Shown here in pieces: positions 1 through 10,330 of a DNA stretch of 64,000 nucleotides. Numbering within the stretch: the stretch's first letter is position 1; each line of letters begins with the position of its first letter. The notes below the pieces were generated by a model. The model saw only the letters and a list, made by a program, of their open reading frames with translations. It was not told the DNA's origin and made no database searches. Both the position numbers and the translations under genes were made by a program. The stretch covers positions 434,001 through 498,000 of the forward strand of contig VICG01000014.1 of assembly GCA_008692225.1 (NCBI GenBank), in the 5' to 3' direction. The DNA comes from Monilinia fructicola. Lineage: Eukaryota > Ascomycota > Leotiomycetes > Helotiales > Sclerotiniaceae.

Positions 1-1216
1 CTACCATTGTATATCTTCCAAAGTTCAAGACGCCTTTCCCACCATAATCCAATCTATGCAACGGATTGGACAGAAGGAGAATCGTTTTACCCGGTTGCCA
101 TTCCTTCACACTCTCGATCAAATCACTCCAGCACTTCATCTTTACCTCGCCTGTATGATCAAAAAGTATGACTTCAACCAGAACCGATTCTCCTCCATCT
201 TTCTTGATAATTTTCTTTCTCGCTCCAATACTCTTGACACAGACCAATAGCTTGACACCTATGACTCCATCATGCCCTCCCCGCAGATAAGCTTCTATCG
301 TCATTAATCCGGCTAATGGTTCGCCTTTGGTATAGCCAAGTGGAATGCGGCAGATATCTGAAGCACCAGAATGAGTATGAATCATGATATGATCACTTGT
401 ATTTCTCCCCGGAAAAAGGTTCGCGCAGACGAGTATACCAGTTGTAGAAGCACCGTCAGCCTTGGAAGCGTCGGAAATAAAGGCGGTCCAGATGGAAAGG
501 AGTTGACCAAGTTTGAGGGGATAAGATTGATGACCAAAGTACAGTTTTACCTGTAGATGAGGATTAAAGTTGGTATAAACCCAAAAGATGATGCAAAGCA
601 AGGAAAAACCACTCACCAGAACCACTCCTCCCTCCCCCCTAACCCCAACATAATGCCATCCCCTCGCCCTGGGCTGTTTCGCACTCCTACCCAGAACCGT
701 AGCAAAATTTACCACTCTCCCCACAAACGTAACTGCTTTTGGACCTAGAAGATTGAAATATCAGCCGATTCCACTTAATTTCCAATCTTTCTCCCATCCC
801 CATCTACAAAAAAACCACCAAAAAAACCCGCATACCAACACTCAACTCCCCCACCTCCACCCCTTCATATTCCCTCTCGGGATTCCATTTCTTCGCCAAA
901 GGATCCATGGCCTCATTCAATTCTTCTTCCTATATGATCAACGACGAAATATTAGTCGATTGTTGATCCCATCCATCTCTCCACCCATCAACCCCCCTCC
1001 CCCAAAACCCACCGTAAAACCATCTCCATCTCCATCTTCACTTCCCATTCCACCTCCACCTCCATCTCCATCTCTCGAAAATCCATCATCTCCTTTACTC
1101 AGAGAACGCGAATTGAATATTGCATGCGAAGTTTCTTTTTCTCTTAGAGGTGATGAAGAGTTTGGGTGAACTTCTTTCTGGAAGAAGGATTGGATTGATG
1201 GATATGAGGCCGGCAT
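1..1216 (-). CDS. OB-fold (RPA1/MEIOB-like) nucleic-acid-binding protein, 3' end cut by window
   Basis: Four exons can be joined on the minus strand. Exon 1 is 1216-1013, starting MPASYPSIQSFF and rich in Gly/Asp. Exon 2 is 929-836 (ending GVEVGELSV), exon 3 is 744-617 (GPKAVTFVGRVVNF) and exon 4 runs from 550 off the window. Intron 1 has GTGGGT, a CTAAT branch and TAG; intron 2 has GTATGC and TAG. Exon 4 reads VKLYFGHQSYPLKLGQLLS, then LFPGRNTSDHIMIHT, then GVKLLVCVKSIGARKK, then WQPGKTILLLSNP. This layout of beta strands matches fungal OB-fold proteins of the RPA1/MEIOB type, expected to bind single-stranded DNA. That name rests on recalled family motifs, not a search. The exon 3 to exon 4 join (about 66-bp gap, 551-616) is off by one base with canonical GT-AG sites, so the gene may carry a lesion, a sequence error or an unusual intron. 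The C-terminus lies outside the window. Confidence 0.62.
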
Positions 1217-1664
1217 TTTTAATCAAGTGTAAGATATGTTCGATAAAATATATCAACCCTTCATTCATCGGATATCAAAGAAAAAATGAATGCCGGCAAA
1301 TTTAATGCGTAAAGTTGAGCGAACTTGTTTGGATGATAATCAATCGCAAAGGTAAAACGCGCTAACCATCACCATTTCTTCCTCACTCCTTCCTCGTTCA
1401 AAATCACAAAATCACAAAATAAACACTAGGAAAATTACAACTTACATGAATTGAAAATACAAGCAATTTCACAAAATCAGATCAACAGTCAATCTTCTAA
1501 CCTTAATATTCTTGAATTCTTAGGTATAACTATTCTAGGTAAAGAGTGAATGCATGGTACTTATCACCATGAGGTAGACAAGAACAGGAAAAAGTAATTC
1601 GAGAATCCATCCAAACTTAATCCACCGTCAAAACCCAACCTTCCACAATATCCGAAGTGATAAT

Positions 1665-3383
1665 CTAGTAAAGCTTGTGCTCCAAAGTCATATCATTTTC
1701 AGGCTCAAGACCAACACAAGCACGGAAGATGTTGGTCAAAGCACCACGTTGCTTAGCAAGAGCATTAACAACTGGAGCTCCAGGTGGAGTCAAAGGTGCC
1801 TTGAGCATATAACTAAGAATGCTGAGAACACTGTGAAAGCTCTTGTAATCCTTGTTGGTAGCACCATCAGTGCAATGAGCCTTCCATTGAATACGAGTCA
1901 TCATCTCGGCAATGACAACAAGATCAATGATCAATGGAGAAGCAAGAAGAGAATCCTCACAGACATTGAAGAGACTATTCATGATTAGTGTAATGTGGAA
2001 ATGAGAAGGGAGGTTAACTTACGAAATGGTTTGATGACCTCCCATGAAGATCTCAGCATAGTACTCATCAAGAGCACGCTTGTTATCACCGACGGATGGC
2101 ATGTACTTGATGACAACACAATGATCGGGATGTTCACCTTCCTTGTAGAGGACAGTATTAGCTGCTACCATGTCATCGACAACATTGGATTTAGAAATCT
2201 CCTTGGAACGGAATTGCTTTTGAGAGCTAAGATTCTTTCCATCATTGTTACCAAGATGATTGTAACTGGCAATAGAGGTGAGCTTGATACCAGCACTGAT
2301 CAAGAAGTCAACAAGAGCAGACTTCATCTTGGTTTGACCAGATTTGAAGTCATCTCCACCAATGAAAGAACCATGTTTCTCTGCAAGCTCAATGCAACCA
2401 GGAACAAATGTATTCTGTGGAGAACCATTGATGAAAGGAGCATTCTCGAGGATACAAGCAACAGCAAACACGGTAGAAGGAGCAACTTCATCGTGTCCGT
2501 TCTCGATAGCTTTCAAAAGGTTGTCGGCAGTGTCATTGACACCATCGATAAGCTCAGCGAAACGTTCGGTGTTGGCAGTCCATAGAACGACGACCTTGTC
2601 AAGTCCATTCTTGGCCTTGAAATCACTGTGAAAAATTAGCGCATGGTAAAATGAGAAGCAACAGACAGCGTATGCTCACCGGATATCCTGACGGATCTTC
2701 TCAACATGCTCATTGCAAGCCTTGCTACCTGGGATGGTGTTGTCGGCACGATCTTCTTGGTTAGCAGCAATGAAGTCAGGGTAGTAGAGACCAGGAAGTG
2801 GAACCAATTCAGTCATCTCCTTCTTGATCTGCTCCTTCAAGGTAGGCTCAAGGACCCCAGCACGATCCATGGCCTCGGATAAATTGTAACTGCTGATGTC
2901 CCAGCCACCAACCACCAAGTCATTGGGGTGAACCATTGGCAACGCATTGTGGAAAGGGATGTTGACATCATCACCAGTCTTTGCGTTAGTACCAAGCTTC
3001 ATGGTTGAACCCATGACAACAGAGCCATAGTAGTTGGCTTCACGATTACCCTCACGAGTGGCCCATGAGAGACCACGACGATTAGCAATGATACCAGCAG
3101 TGACCGTCGTACCATTATTTCCACCCCAACCGACAAGCATCATACCTGTCTTGGGGATCTTGCGGTCAACTTTGAAGTCATAGACAGTGTCTTTGGGAGT
3201 GGCAACAAAGTTACCCGTGGCAGTCTGAACAACCGAGGTGGTACGATAGCTGTATTTGGAGCGAATCTCATCATCAGTGTAGATAACGTTTGGAGAGCTG
3301 ACAGTGAACAAATCTTGGTTACAGGATTGGGAAATCGCACCATTTCCGCAGGTGTTGCTGGAGCCGTTTGCGTGAGGAGCCAT
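1665..3383 (-). CDS. INO1: Inositol-3-phosphate synthase
   Basis: Converts D-glucose 6-phosphate to 1D-myo-inositol 3-phosphate using NAD; this is the first committed step of inositol and phosphoinositide synthesis, in the cytosol. Exons are 3383-2680, 2625-2023 and 1974-1665. Introns are 2679-2626 (GTGAGC...CACAG) and 2022-1975 (GTAAGT...ATAG, with a TACACTAATC branch region). The product is about 538 residues, the usual length for fungal INO1. Visible motifs in order: the Rossmann loop [30 protein letters not shown] across the first junction, [24 protein letters not shown] text (here [16 protein letters not shown]), [14 protein letters not shown], and the C-terminal [15 protein letters not shown]. 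All regions expected for the enzyme are present and undamaged. The start at 3383 gives [13 protein letters not shown], as expected for the family. The upstream 0.5-0.7 kb holds a 13-bp minisatellite. Confidence 0.97.
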
Positions 3384-3951
3384 CTTAATTTAGAAACTCG
3401 AAAACTTCTTAAAAGTGCCTGAATTGAGGGTATAAGATGTTTTGGGGGAAGATCTTAGGATTGATGTAGAAGTGTAGGGAGAGCAGATGTAAGAACAGAT
3501 GTATGATTGATGGTTGTTTTCGAGTGTGTGAGATACAAATGTATAGAAAAGTGTTGCAAATGTTGGGTTTGGGAGAAGAAGGATTCTGGTGGAAAGATGG
3601 CTATTTATCTAACAAACGGCGAGTCCGATGCTCCTGCTGGAGAAGAGCAACGGGCACCAGCAAACGGATGGTGCGATCTGTTGAATGTGTTAGTATGGGC
3701 TCATTTCTATGTTGTTCCTCCCATCTTGAGAAGGTTTGAGAGAGTGGTGGAGTGCATATTGAGAAGGAAGTATGAGACTCATGATCGAGGACATGGATGT
3801 TAAGATACACGGAGATTGTCATGCAAACATTGACATACTGGGAAGGCAGCCATGACAGTAGATGTGAACAAAGGAAGAAAATGAACAGATAATTTGCCCA
3901 TTGATATGAAAGGATGGAAAGAGCTCAGTTGAAGATATATTTCTCAAAGGG

Positions 3952-4062
3952 AAGTCTCAAAAGGAAAGTCTCGTAGGAACATCTCGTAGGAACGTCTTGT
4001 AGGAGAGTCTCGTAGGAAAGTCTCATAGGAACGTCTCGTAGGAAAGCCTCATAGGAAAGTAG
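3952..4062 (+). repeat. 13-bp minisatellite upstream of INO1
   Basis: About eight imperfect units of GTCTCGTAGGAAA run head to tail. Variation is mainly CGTAGG/CATAGG and A/C at the last position. The array lies about 570-680 bp upstream of the INO1 start codon, inside its likely promoter. Confidence 0.85.
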
Positions 4063-4660
4063 TACTTACGAGTTAAGTAGATTGGAAAACGTCTTGACGA
4101 CGGGGGTGATCACACTCGTAAGTGCGATCAAATTGGTTGGTTGATTGATTGATTGATTTAGTTTAGTTGAAGGGTTGCTGTTGCAGAGGCTTGTCTTGAA
4201 TGTGAATGTGAATGTGAATTGATCTGTGATCTGTGGTCTTTGGTCTTTCAAGTTGTGTTCAAGGATGGATGTAGTTGTAGAAAGGCAGGTAGATAGGAAC
4301 AGAAACAGAAGTCGAAATCAATCCAAGGGGATTGAGGTCATTTTAAATTCTTCGTTGATGGATTGATCTGGGGTGGATTCGCCAGATTAGAAAGACAAAC
4401 GTCCGTTGAATTCCGTCCAACCTTATCCGCCCCACTTAAAATCATCCAAGGGCACCGGGGCACGTGCTGAATCGATTGAAGACAGCAAAGCTGTGCCCGT
4501 TTGCCCCACTTGATCATCATGGCCACAGCCGATTGGTCCAAAAGTTTAAAGATCAACAAAAGAAAGGAAAGAGCAAAGTGTCTCTGACCCAGTAGCATCA
4601 TAAACATCAAGGGAGCTCCTTCCCACCTGGTAGTAATCTTACCTCACCTCACCTTGCCCA

Positions 4661-4731
4661 GGTACGCGTGGACGTACGGAGTGCCCTTCTCCATCATCTT
4701 TCCCCTTGGAACCTGATCCGTACGTCCACGG
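4661..4731. repeat. Inverted repeat, about 19-bp arms
   Basis: The arm GTACGCGTGGACGTACGGA pairs with TCCGTACGTCCACGGGTAC, with one mismatch, across a loop of about 32 bp. It may be a hairpin or the remains of a very short TIR element. No target duplication was found. Confidence 0.6.
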
Positions 4732-6703
4732 GTACTCTAAAATGCTTTGCGGAGAGAGTCTGGAGAAGTTGTGGAGAAGAAGAAAAAGATGATGACAGTG
4801 AATATAAATGGATTATCCATCTTGTGATGATATACAAGTATTAGGAATATCAAAAACCCCGTCGACAGATAGATCCATGGATAGAGATGTATGAGTACAT
4901 TATACCCACCTAGGTATATAGACAAGATCTTTGACAAAGATGCCTAGGCAATAAGAAGGTATTTCGCATACCTCGTATGATCATTTGAGGGTCAATACCA
5001 AGGTCCCGGGTGGGTATATATTAGACCGACGAGGTATATAATACTATATATACGATATCTTATATATCCGATTACAAATGGACTCAAAAACCAAGAATCC
5101 AAGAATGCTCTGTCGACTTGATTTGGGCTTGGCTTCTAAAATCACATCCACGGTGATCTAGGATACCTACCTGGGCAGGTACATATCAACATTTTACATC
5201 TTTCATGCCATTTGTTGAGGAATTCATGCTGCCATTACGATACTGGTGATACTAGTAGGACAACCCGAGTAAGGCTGTATCAGATCCAACCTTGGAAGCT
5301 CAACTCATCTACTTGTATCCATACAATAATAACTAACCTCACCCAAGTATCTACCAACCCCCAAACCACAGCATCCGGAAGTGCCCTCGCGGTTCTACCC
5401 GCTAATGACAGCGTCCCCTATTACATGTATCCTCACTCGCACATCACCAGCAAATCCCAGCAAACAAGCAAGCAAGTCCCCAGATCAAACAGCGGTCAGG
5501 AGAACAGAACGAGCAATGCATTCCGTGTATCTCTCTACCCTAGGTATCGCTTTCTACGGAGGACAGTACGAATACCTACCTAGGTAGGTCATAGAAACAC
5601 CGTTGGCGAGCACTAGTTGCATGGCATTCCGAGCTCTCGCATTCACGGAGTTATTACGTGAACAAATTGAATTTCGTAATTCCAATTGTAATCCCAATTC
5701 CAATTCAATTCCAATCCCAATCTTAATCCCACCACGTGCTGACAACGAACCCGAGCACTTCCCTATACAAAAGAAGAGACGAGTGCCCAGATGTGCGATA
5801 AGCCCCAGCCCAAGAGAAACAGAATTAGAACATAGAGCCTCCAAGGCTCGGCACAGGAGAACCCTTTTCACCCAATCAGCAAATTTGGCTTTCGTGCGAT
5901 AACTTGGAACGTGATGTTGTAAATATGCAGAACTGATATAATACGCCACCCCGGGCCACATAAAACTGCTGAGGGCGGAAAGCAGTGGTTGGAATACCGG
6001 AGTGCTCCTACAACGGTCCATGGTATTTTCCCCTCGATTGGATAGATATATGAAGGGTTGAACCTTAGGGTTCCAGGCTGGCTTTGAAGACTCCAGCTGT
6101 TAGTATTATGGGTGCCAGGTAGTCTGAGGTAGAGTCGAGGTGGTTAATGAATGGCTCGATGAACCTTGGGAGGTGAGTTTCTCCATCTAAAATCCCATAT
6201 ATTATAAACCACTACTCGAGTAGTTATGAACTATAGGCCGTCCGCGGGCAGCCCAAAACTACAATATAAGAGCTGCACATCAAACATCGTAAACTAGAGG
6301 CTGTATACTACGGGGATCAACCAAAAGTTGTAATCTAAAAGCCACCGGTGAGCTGTACTCAGTACTCAGTAATTCCAAAACGATAATCCATAAGCCATAA
6401 TTCCATCGCCAACAACCCTTGAGCCACAACCCTTGAGCCACAACCTTTGAGCCACCCTTTTGAGCCACAACCCGTAAGCCACAGCTCTGAGTTAGGAGTT
6501 TTCCAGTATATCACAACCTCCACCTACACCCATCACCCTACAAAGGTATGTAGGTCGGATGGACGTCCATCTGAGCTCATATGGACCTATGGGGCGTCTC
6601 TTAAAAAAAAAAGGTCAACTGCAAAACGTTACACAATAGTCCACCCGACGTTTTAACCGAATGCATAATTTTATGTAAATTTTTTTATAAATATTCTTAA
6701 TTA

Positions 6704-6922
6704 GATTCTAAACGTTTTGAACGTTTTCAAAAACGTTTTGAAAAACGTTTAAAAAACGAAATCTAATTAAAAATAAACGTTTTCTAAATGTTTTCTAATT
6801 TTTAAAACGTTTAATAATAATAATATTTTATATATTTATATTTAATATTAAAATATTAATTAAATAATAAATTAATAAAAAGAAATTTGAATATATATTA
6901 ATTAATATAGTTTTATTAAAAG

Positions 6923-6959
<37 letters not shown>

Positions 6960-7085
6960 CTTAAATATAATTAAAATACTTTAATAATAAGAATATATTT
7001 ATATTTAATATTAAAATATTATTTAAATAATAAATTAATAAAAATAAATTTAAATATATATTAATTAATATAGTTTTATTAAAAG

Positions 7086-7124
<39 letters not shown>

Positions 7125-7362
7125 CTTAAATATAATTAAAATACTTTAAGAGTTATATATATTATTTAAGTATAATTAAAATATTTTAAGAATTATATAT
7201 ATATATATATATTAATATTTAATTTTAATTTAATATAAAAATTTTTTATTATTCTTTAATAAAGATTTTAAATTAAATCCTAAACGTTTTAAAAACATTT
7301 TAAAAACGTTTTCAAAATGTTTGAAAACGTTTCGAAACGTTTTCGAAACGTTCAGAATCTAA
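6704..7362. mobile_element. Nested AT-rich inverted-repeat element rich in AACGTTTT
   Basis: Inside the longer TIR element, AGATTCTAAACGTTTTGAACG at the left is mirrored by CGAAACGTTCAGAATCT at the right. Many copies of AAACGTTTT-like octamers cluster at both ends and flank a core made almost only of A and T. The 18-base duplication of the host element on each side suggests an insertion. Confidence 0.45.
6822..7150 (+). repeat. Tandem duplication of an AT-rich unit of about 165 bp
   Basis: Two head-to-tail copies each contain a TTTAATATTAAAATATTA segment, a TTAATATAGTTTTATTAAAA segment and then a (TA)n run, followed by TTACTTAAATATAATTAAAA. The copies differ at few positions. A third, partial copy follows after 7150. 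Confidence 0.75.
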
Positions 7363-7643
7363 TCTCAAAAATTTATAATTTATTAATAATTAATTTTTGC
7401 ATAAGTTTTTATGAATTTTATACAAATTTATAACTTTTGCCCCACTAGTCCACCCGACGTTTTTCCGAGTCCATGCGAGCTCAGATGGACGTCCATTCGA
7501 CCTGTCGACTCCCCCATAATGAACCAAGAACGAAAACCCAAAAATGAAACTGTAAAGATATCTCGAGACTCTCAGCGAATCAAATCAAAGTGAATAGAAA
7601 AAAAACAAGGTGTTTATCATCGCTTCATTGGTTATTTAATATA

Positions 7644-8730
7644 AGAGTTACAGCTATAGCTTATCGTATACCTTACGTTTTTATATTAAAAATCTCTATT
7701 TTTTTTAACTTTTAATATCCTTAATAAATTATTAGAGATTATAAAAATTCTTAATAATATTCAAATAAATATATAAAGAATTATTAAAAACTCTATAAAA
7801 TATAAGTAATTTATTTTTATAATATCACGGAGGACGGGTTATACGAGAGCATACGAGAATCACTAATAGGAGTAAGTATAAATATAAAATATAATATATT
7901 GAGTAAGCTATTAATTTTACTTCTATTATAGAATAGTAAAAGGAGTATATATAATTAAAAGAGCAATATATAACCTTTAATCGAAAAGTATAAAATGCTT
8001 TATATATTCAAGATTAGTATTAAAGGATTAGAATAGACCTTCGGTCTATTCCTAACCAATGATATGATAGGATTATATAATCACTTTTGCGTGACATATA
8101 ATTTTTTTATAGTATATTAATTCTATAAAATTTAATAATATATTTACAAGTATAAATAGATTAGTAGAATATATATATTAACTATATAGGTATAATGGAA
8201 CTAAAGAACTAGAATCTCTAGAAGTAGAATATTATATTAGAATACTACTATACTAATTCACTAGTATGTAATCTAATATTCTAATATAATATAAACTTTT
8301 AAACAAATCGCTTATTTTATATAAGAAAAGCGTTATATATAAGATTTTTTTTAAAAAAAATTAAGTTTAAAAAATATAACTTTTTAAATAAATTAAATAA
8401 AAATAAATAGTTTTATATTTTATTAATCTTAAAAGAAAATTAATAAAAATTTTAATAAAAATATATATAATTATAAAAGTTATTAGTACGATTTAATATA
8501 AGAAAAGAAGACAACGTTATTATTATACTATAAGCTAAGGCTATATACTAGTTGCTGACTAATCATACGCTAGTTGTGTTGCGTGACTAATGATTACGTC
8601 GTATATCCATAATGTGACCATCGTGGCGTAATAGTTATTAAAATTTTTAATTTATATAAGAAAATATAAATTATATAGGGATTCTATTACGAAAAACATA
8701 AGGTATGCGATAAGCTATAGTCGCAATCCT
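7644..8730. mobile_element. Possible TIR element with AGAGTT-type ends (1.09 kb)
   Basis: The end at 7644 (after TA) reads AGAGTTACAGCTATAGCTTA. The end at 8730 (before TA) reads, in reverse complement, AGGATTGCGACTATAGCTTA. The shared inner part TATAGCTTATCG..ACCTT.NGTTTTT identifies one end family. Two further ends of this family occur, at 8879 (+) and 23195 (-). Pairing is ambiguous: 7644 matches 23195 better than 8730. A solo LTR sits inside. Confidence 0.45.
7823..8096 (-). mobile_element. Solo LTR (family 1), TSD TATAA
   Basis: 274 bp. On the minus strand it aligns from end to end with the LTR at 14771-15046, with many C-to-T and G-to-A differences. It is flanked by TATAA at 7818-7822 and 8097-8101, a 5-bp target duplication typical of LTR retrotransposons. 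It contains the hairpin GGAATAGACC-TTC-GGTCTATTCC-like palindrome. No internal retrotransposon sequence is adjacent, so it is a solo LTR. Confidence 0.88.
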
Positions 8731-8878
8731 TATATTCCTAGCTCATTAACTATTTATTATTCTCTTATAAGTCTTACTACGATCTTGTTTCTATTTATTT
8801 ATATAGATGCTTTTAGCGAAGGGCTTTTCCCCTTTTCGAAACATTTTTTTTCTCTTCTCATTTTTAAAACCGTAGGTA

Positions 8879-8975
8879 AGAGTTATAGTTATAGCTTATC
8901 GCACACCTTGTGTTTTTATAATAAAATCCCCGCAAAATATCCTTATATATTATCTTATATAAATTAGAATTATAA
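8879..8975 (+). repeat. Unpaired AGAGTT-type terminal repeat
   Basis: After TA at 8877-8878, AGAGTTATAGTTATAGCTTA continues with a stretch that closely matches the reverse complement of 8600-8730, including the CTTATATAAATTA tail. Together the two form outward-facing ends about 148 bp apart. Confidence 0.7.
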
Positions 8976-8987
8976 ATAACTTTTATA

Positions 8988-9144
8988 ACTAGCACTCGCG
9001 GAAAATAAATTTTCAGACTATAGATTCTTCGAATTTTATTATTTAATAAGGGCTAGCCCCCAAACCCCTAATCCTCACTTCGTTCGAGGCTAATAAAATT
9101 CTACGAATCCATGATCTAAAAATTTATTTTCCGCGAGTGCTAGT
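8988..9144. mobile_element. MITE with CACTCGCGG terminal inverted repeats (157 bp)
   Basis: ACTAGCACTCGCGGAAAATA at the left is mirrored at the right. The inverted repeat continues imperfectly for about 50 bp (AAATTTT, then GATTC, then GAATTTTATTA). The centre keeps unusually GC-rich sequence for this block (GGGCTAGCCCCCAAACCCC). There is no coding capacity. The target duplication is unclear. Confidence 0.82.

Positions 9145-9240
<96 letters not shown>
9145..9240. repeat. (TAA)n microsatellite
   Basis: An almost perfect AAT/TAA run directly abuts the right end of the MITE. Confidence 0.95.
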
Positions 9241-9241
<1 letters not shown>

Positions 9242-9639
9242 TTAAAGAAAAAATTATTTTTAAAATCCTTTACAATTATATATTTATTTAATATTTTCTT
9301 AATTCTAATATAAATACTCTTACATTATAAATTTATATCTTATTTAATTATATTCTATATTATAAATTTATATCTTATTTAATTATATTCTATATTAATA
9401 ATATTATATTATATTTTTTATACCTCTTTTTATTTTGATATCTCTTTTTATCTTTTGAATATATTTTTAATATTATTCTTTCCATTTTATTTATTTAATT
9501 TTTTACTCTTTTTCTATTTAATTTAAAATTTAGATTTTATAGAAAAACTTTATAGTTTTTATATATTTTTTAATATATTTCTTAATTATATATAAACTAT
9601 AGTTAGCTTTTTTTATAATTATAATAATATATCTTTGTT

Positions 9640-9985
9640 ATTTATTATTTATTATTTATTATTTATTATTTATTATTTATTATTTATTATTTATTATTTA
9701 TTATTTATTATTTATAATTTATAATTTATTATTTATTATTTCTTATTTATTATTTATTATTTATTATTTATTATTTATTATTTATTATTTATTATTTATT
9801 ATTTATTATTTATTATTTATTATTTTATTATTATTTATTATTTATTATTTATTATTTATTATTTATTATTTATTATTTATTATTTATTATTTTTATTATT
9901 TATTATTTATTATTTATTATTTATTATTTATTTTATATTTATTTTATTGTTTATTATTTATTATTCATTATTTATTATTTATTAT
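9640..9985. repeat. (TTTATTA)n heptanucleotide array
   Basis: About 45 near-perfect units with a few interruptions. The same heptamer, shorter, precedes the second copy of the flanking dispersed repeat at about 21487-21525. Confidence 0.93.
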
Positions 9986-9987
9986 TC

Positions 9988-10330
9988 GAAATAAATAAGG
10001 TCTATATAAAAATAGCTAAAATAGAATAGGCCGAAATGGAATGGTCGAAATAAAATGGGCCAAAATGCTCGATTACCCTTTGAAATGACTAGAATAATTT
10101 AGTTTCGAAGCATAAATGAAATATTGGTATTAAAAAATTAAGGTTTTTTGTTTACTAATATTCGATCAATTAAAATTTTCGCGGAATACTTATAATCAAT
10201 TACATAAGCCGCTAAGGATTTAAGGTTTGTGTTTTTTGCATTTTGAATCTTTTATAATATAAGTATAATAACTATATAATATAACAAATTGATAAACTAA
10301 GATTTTTCAAATCCATTAAAGATTTTAATA
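9988..10330 (+). repeat. Dispersed repeat, copy 1 (empty fold-back site)
   Basis: It aligns in the same orientation with 21525-21750 joined to 22595-22640. It includes GGTATTAAAAAATTAAGG, GCGGAATACTTAT and ATATAACAAATTGAT. Near 10275-10295 it lacks the 842-bp fold-back element that interrupts the second copy, so it gives the pre-insertion sequence. Confidence 0.82.

Larger units (their letters stand above)
3384..6551. other. Intergenic region between INO1 and the AT-rich block
   Basis: No convincing gene was seen. The part nearest INO1 (3384-4300) is its probable promoter and 5' leader. The remainder holds the 13-bp minisatellite, a hairpin-forming inverted repeat at 4661-4731, an ACCTACCTAGGTAGGT palindrome near 5575 and a GAGCCACAACCC-type short repeat at about 6415-6482. 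Open frames here (for example 5554-6021 minus) lack recognisable domains and overlap frames on the other strand. Confidence 0.6.
6552..7503. mobile_element. TIR element with palindromic ends (long copy, 952 bp)
   Basis: The left end AGGTCGGATGGACGTCCATC is mirrored at the right end (about 7472-7503). The end contains the perfect palindrome GATGGACGTCCATC. A second inward motif, TAGTCCACCCGACGTTTT, occurs near 6641 and again near 7447 in the same orientation. A short copy of the same element lies at 54119-54262. No coding sequence remains inside and no clear target duplication was seen, so the exact borders are uncertain by a few bases. It is non-autonomous and the superfamily is unknown. Confidence 0.72.

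Noticed and set aside
9145..9985. CRISPR-like array
   Set aside because: Simple-sequence repeats without spacers in a eukaryotic genome.
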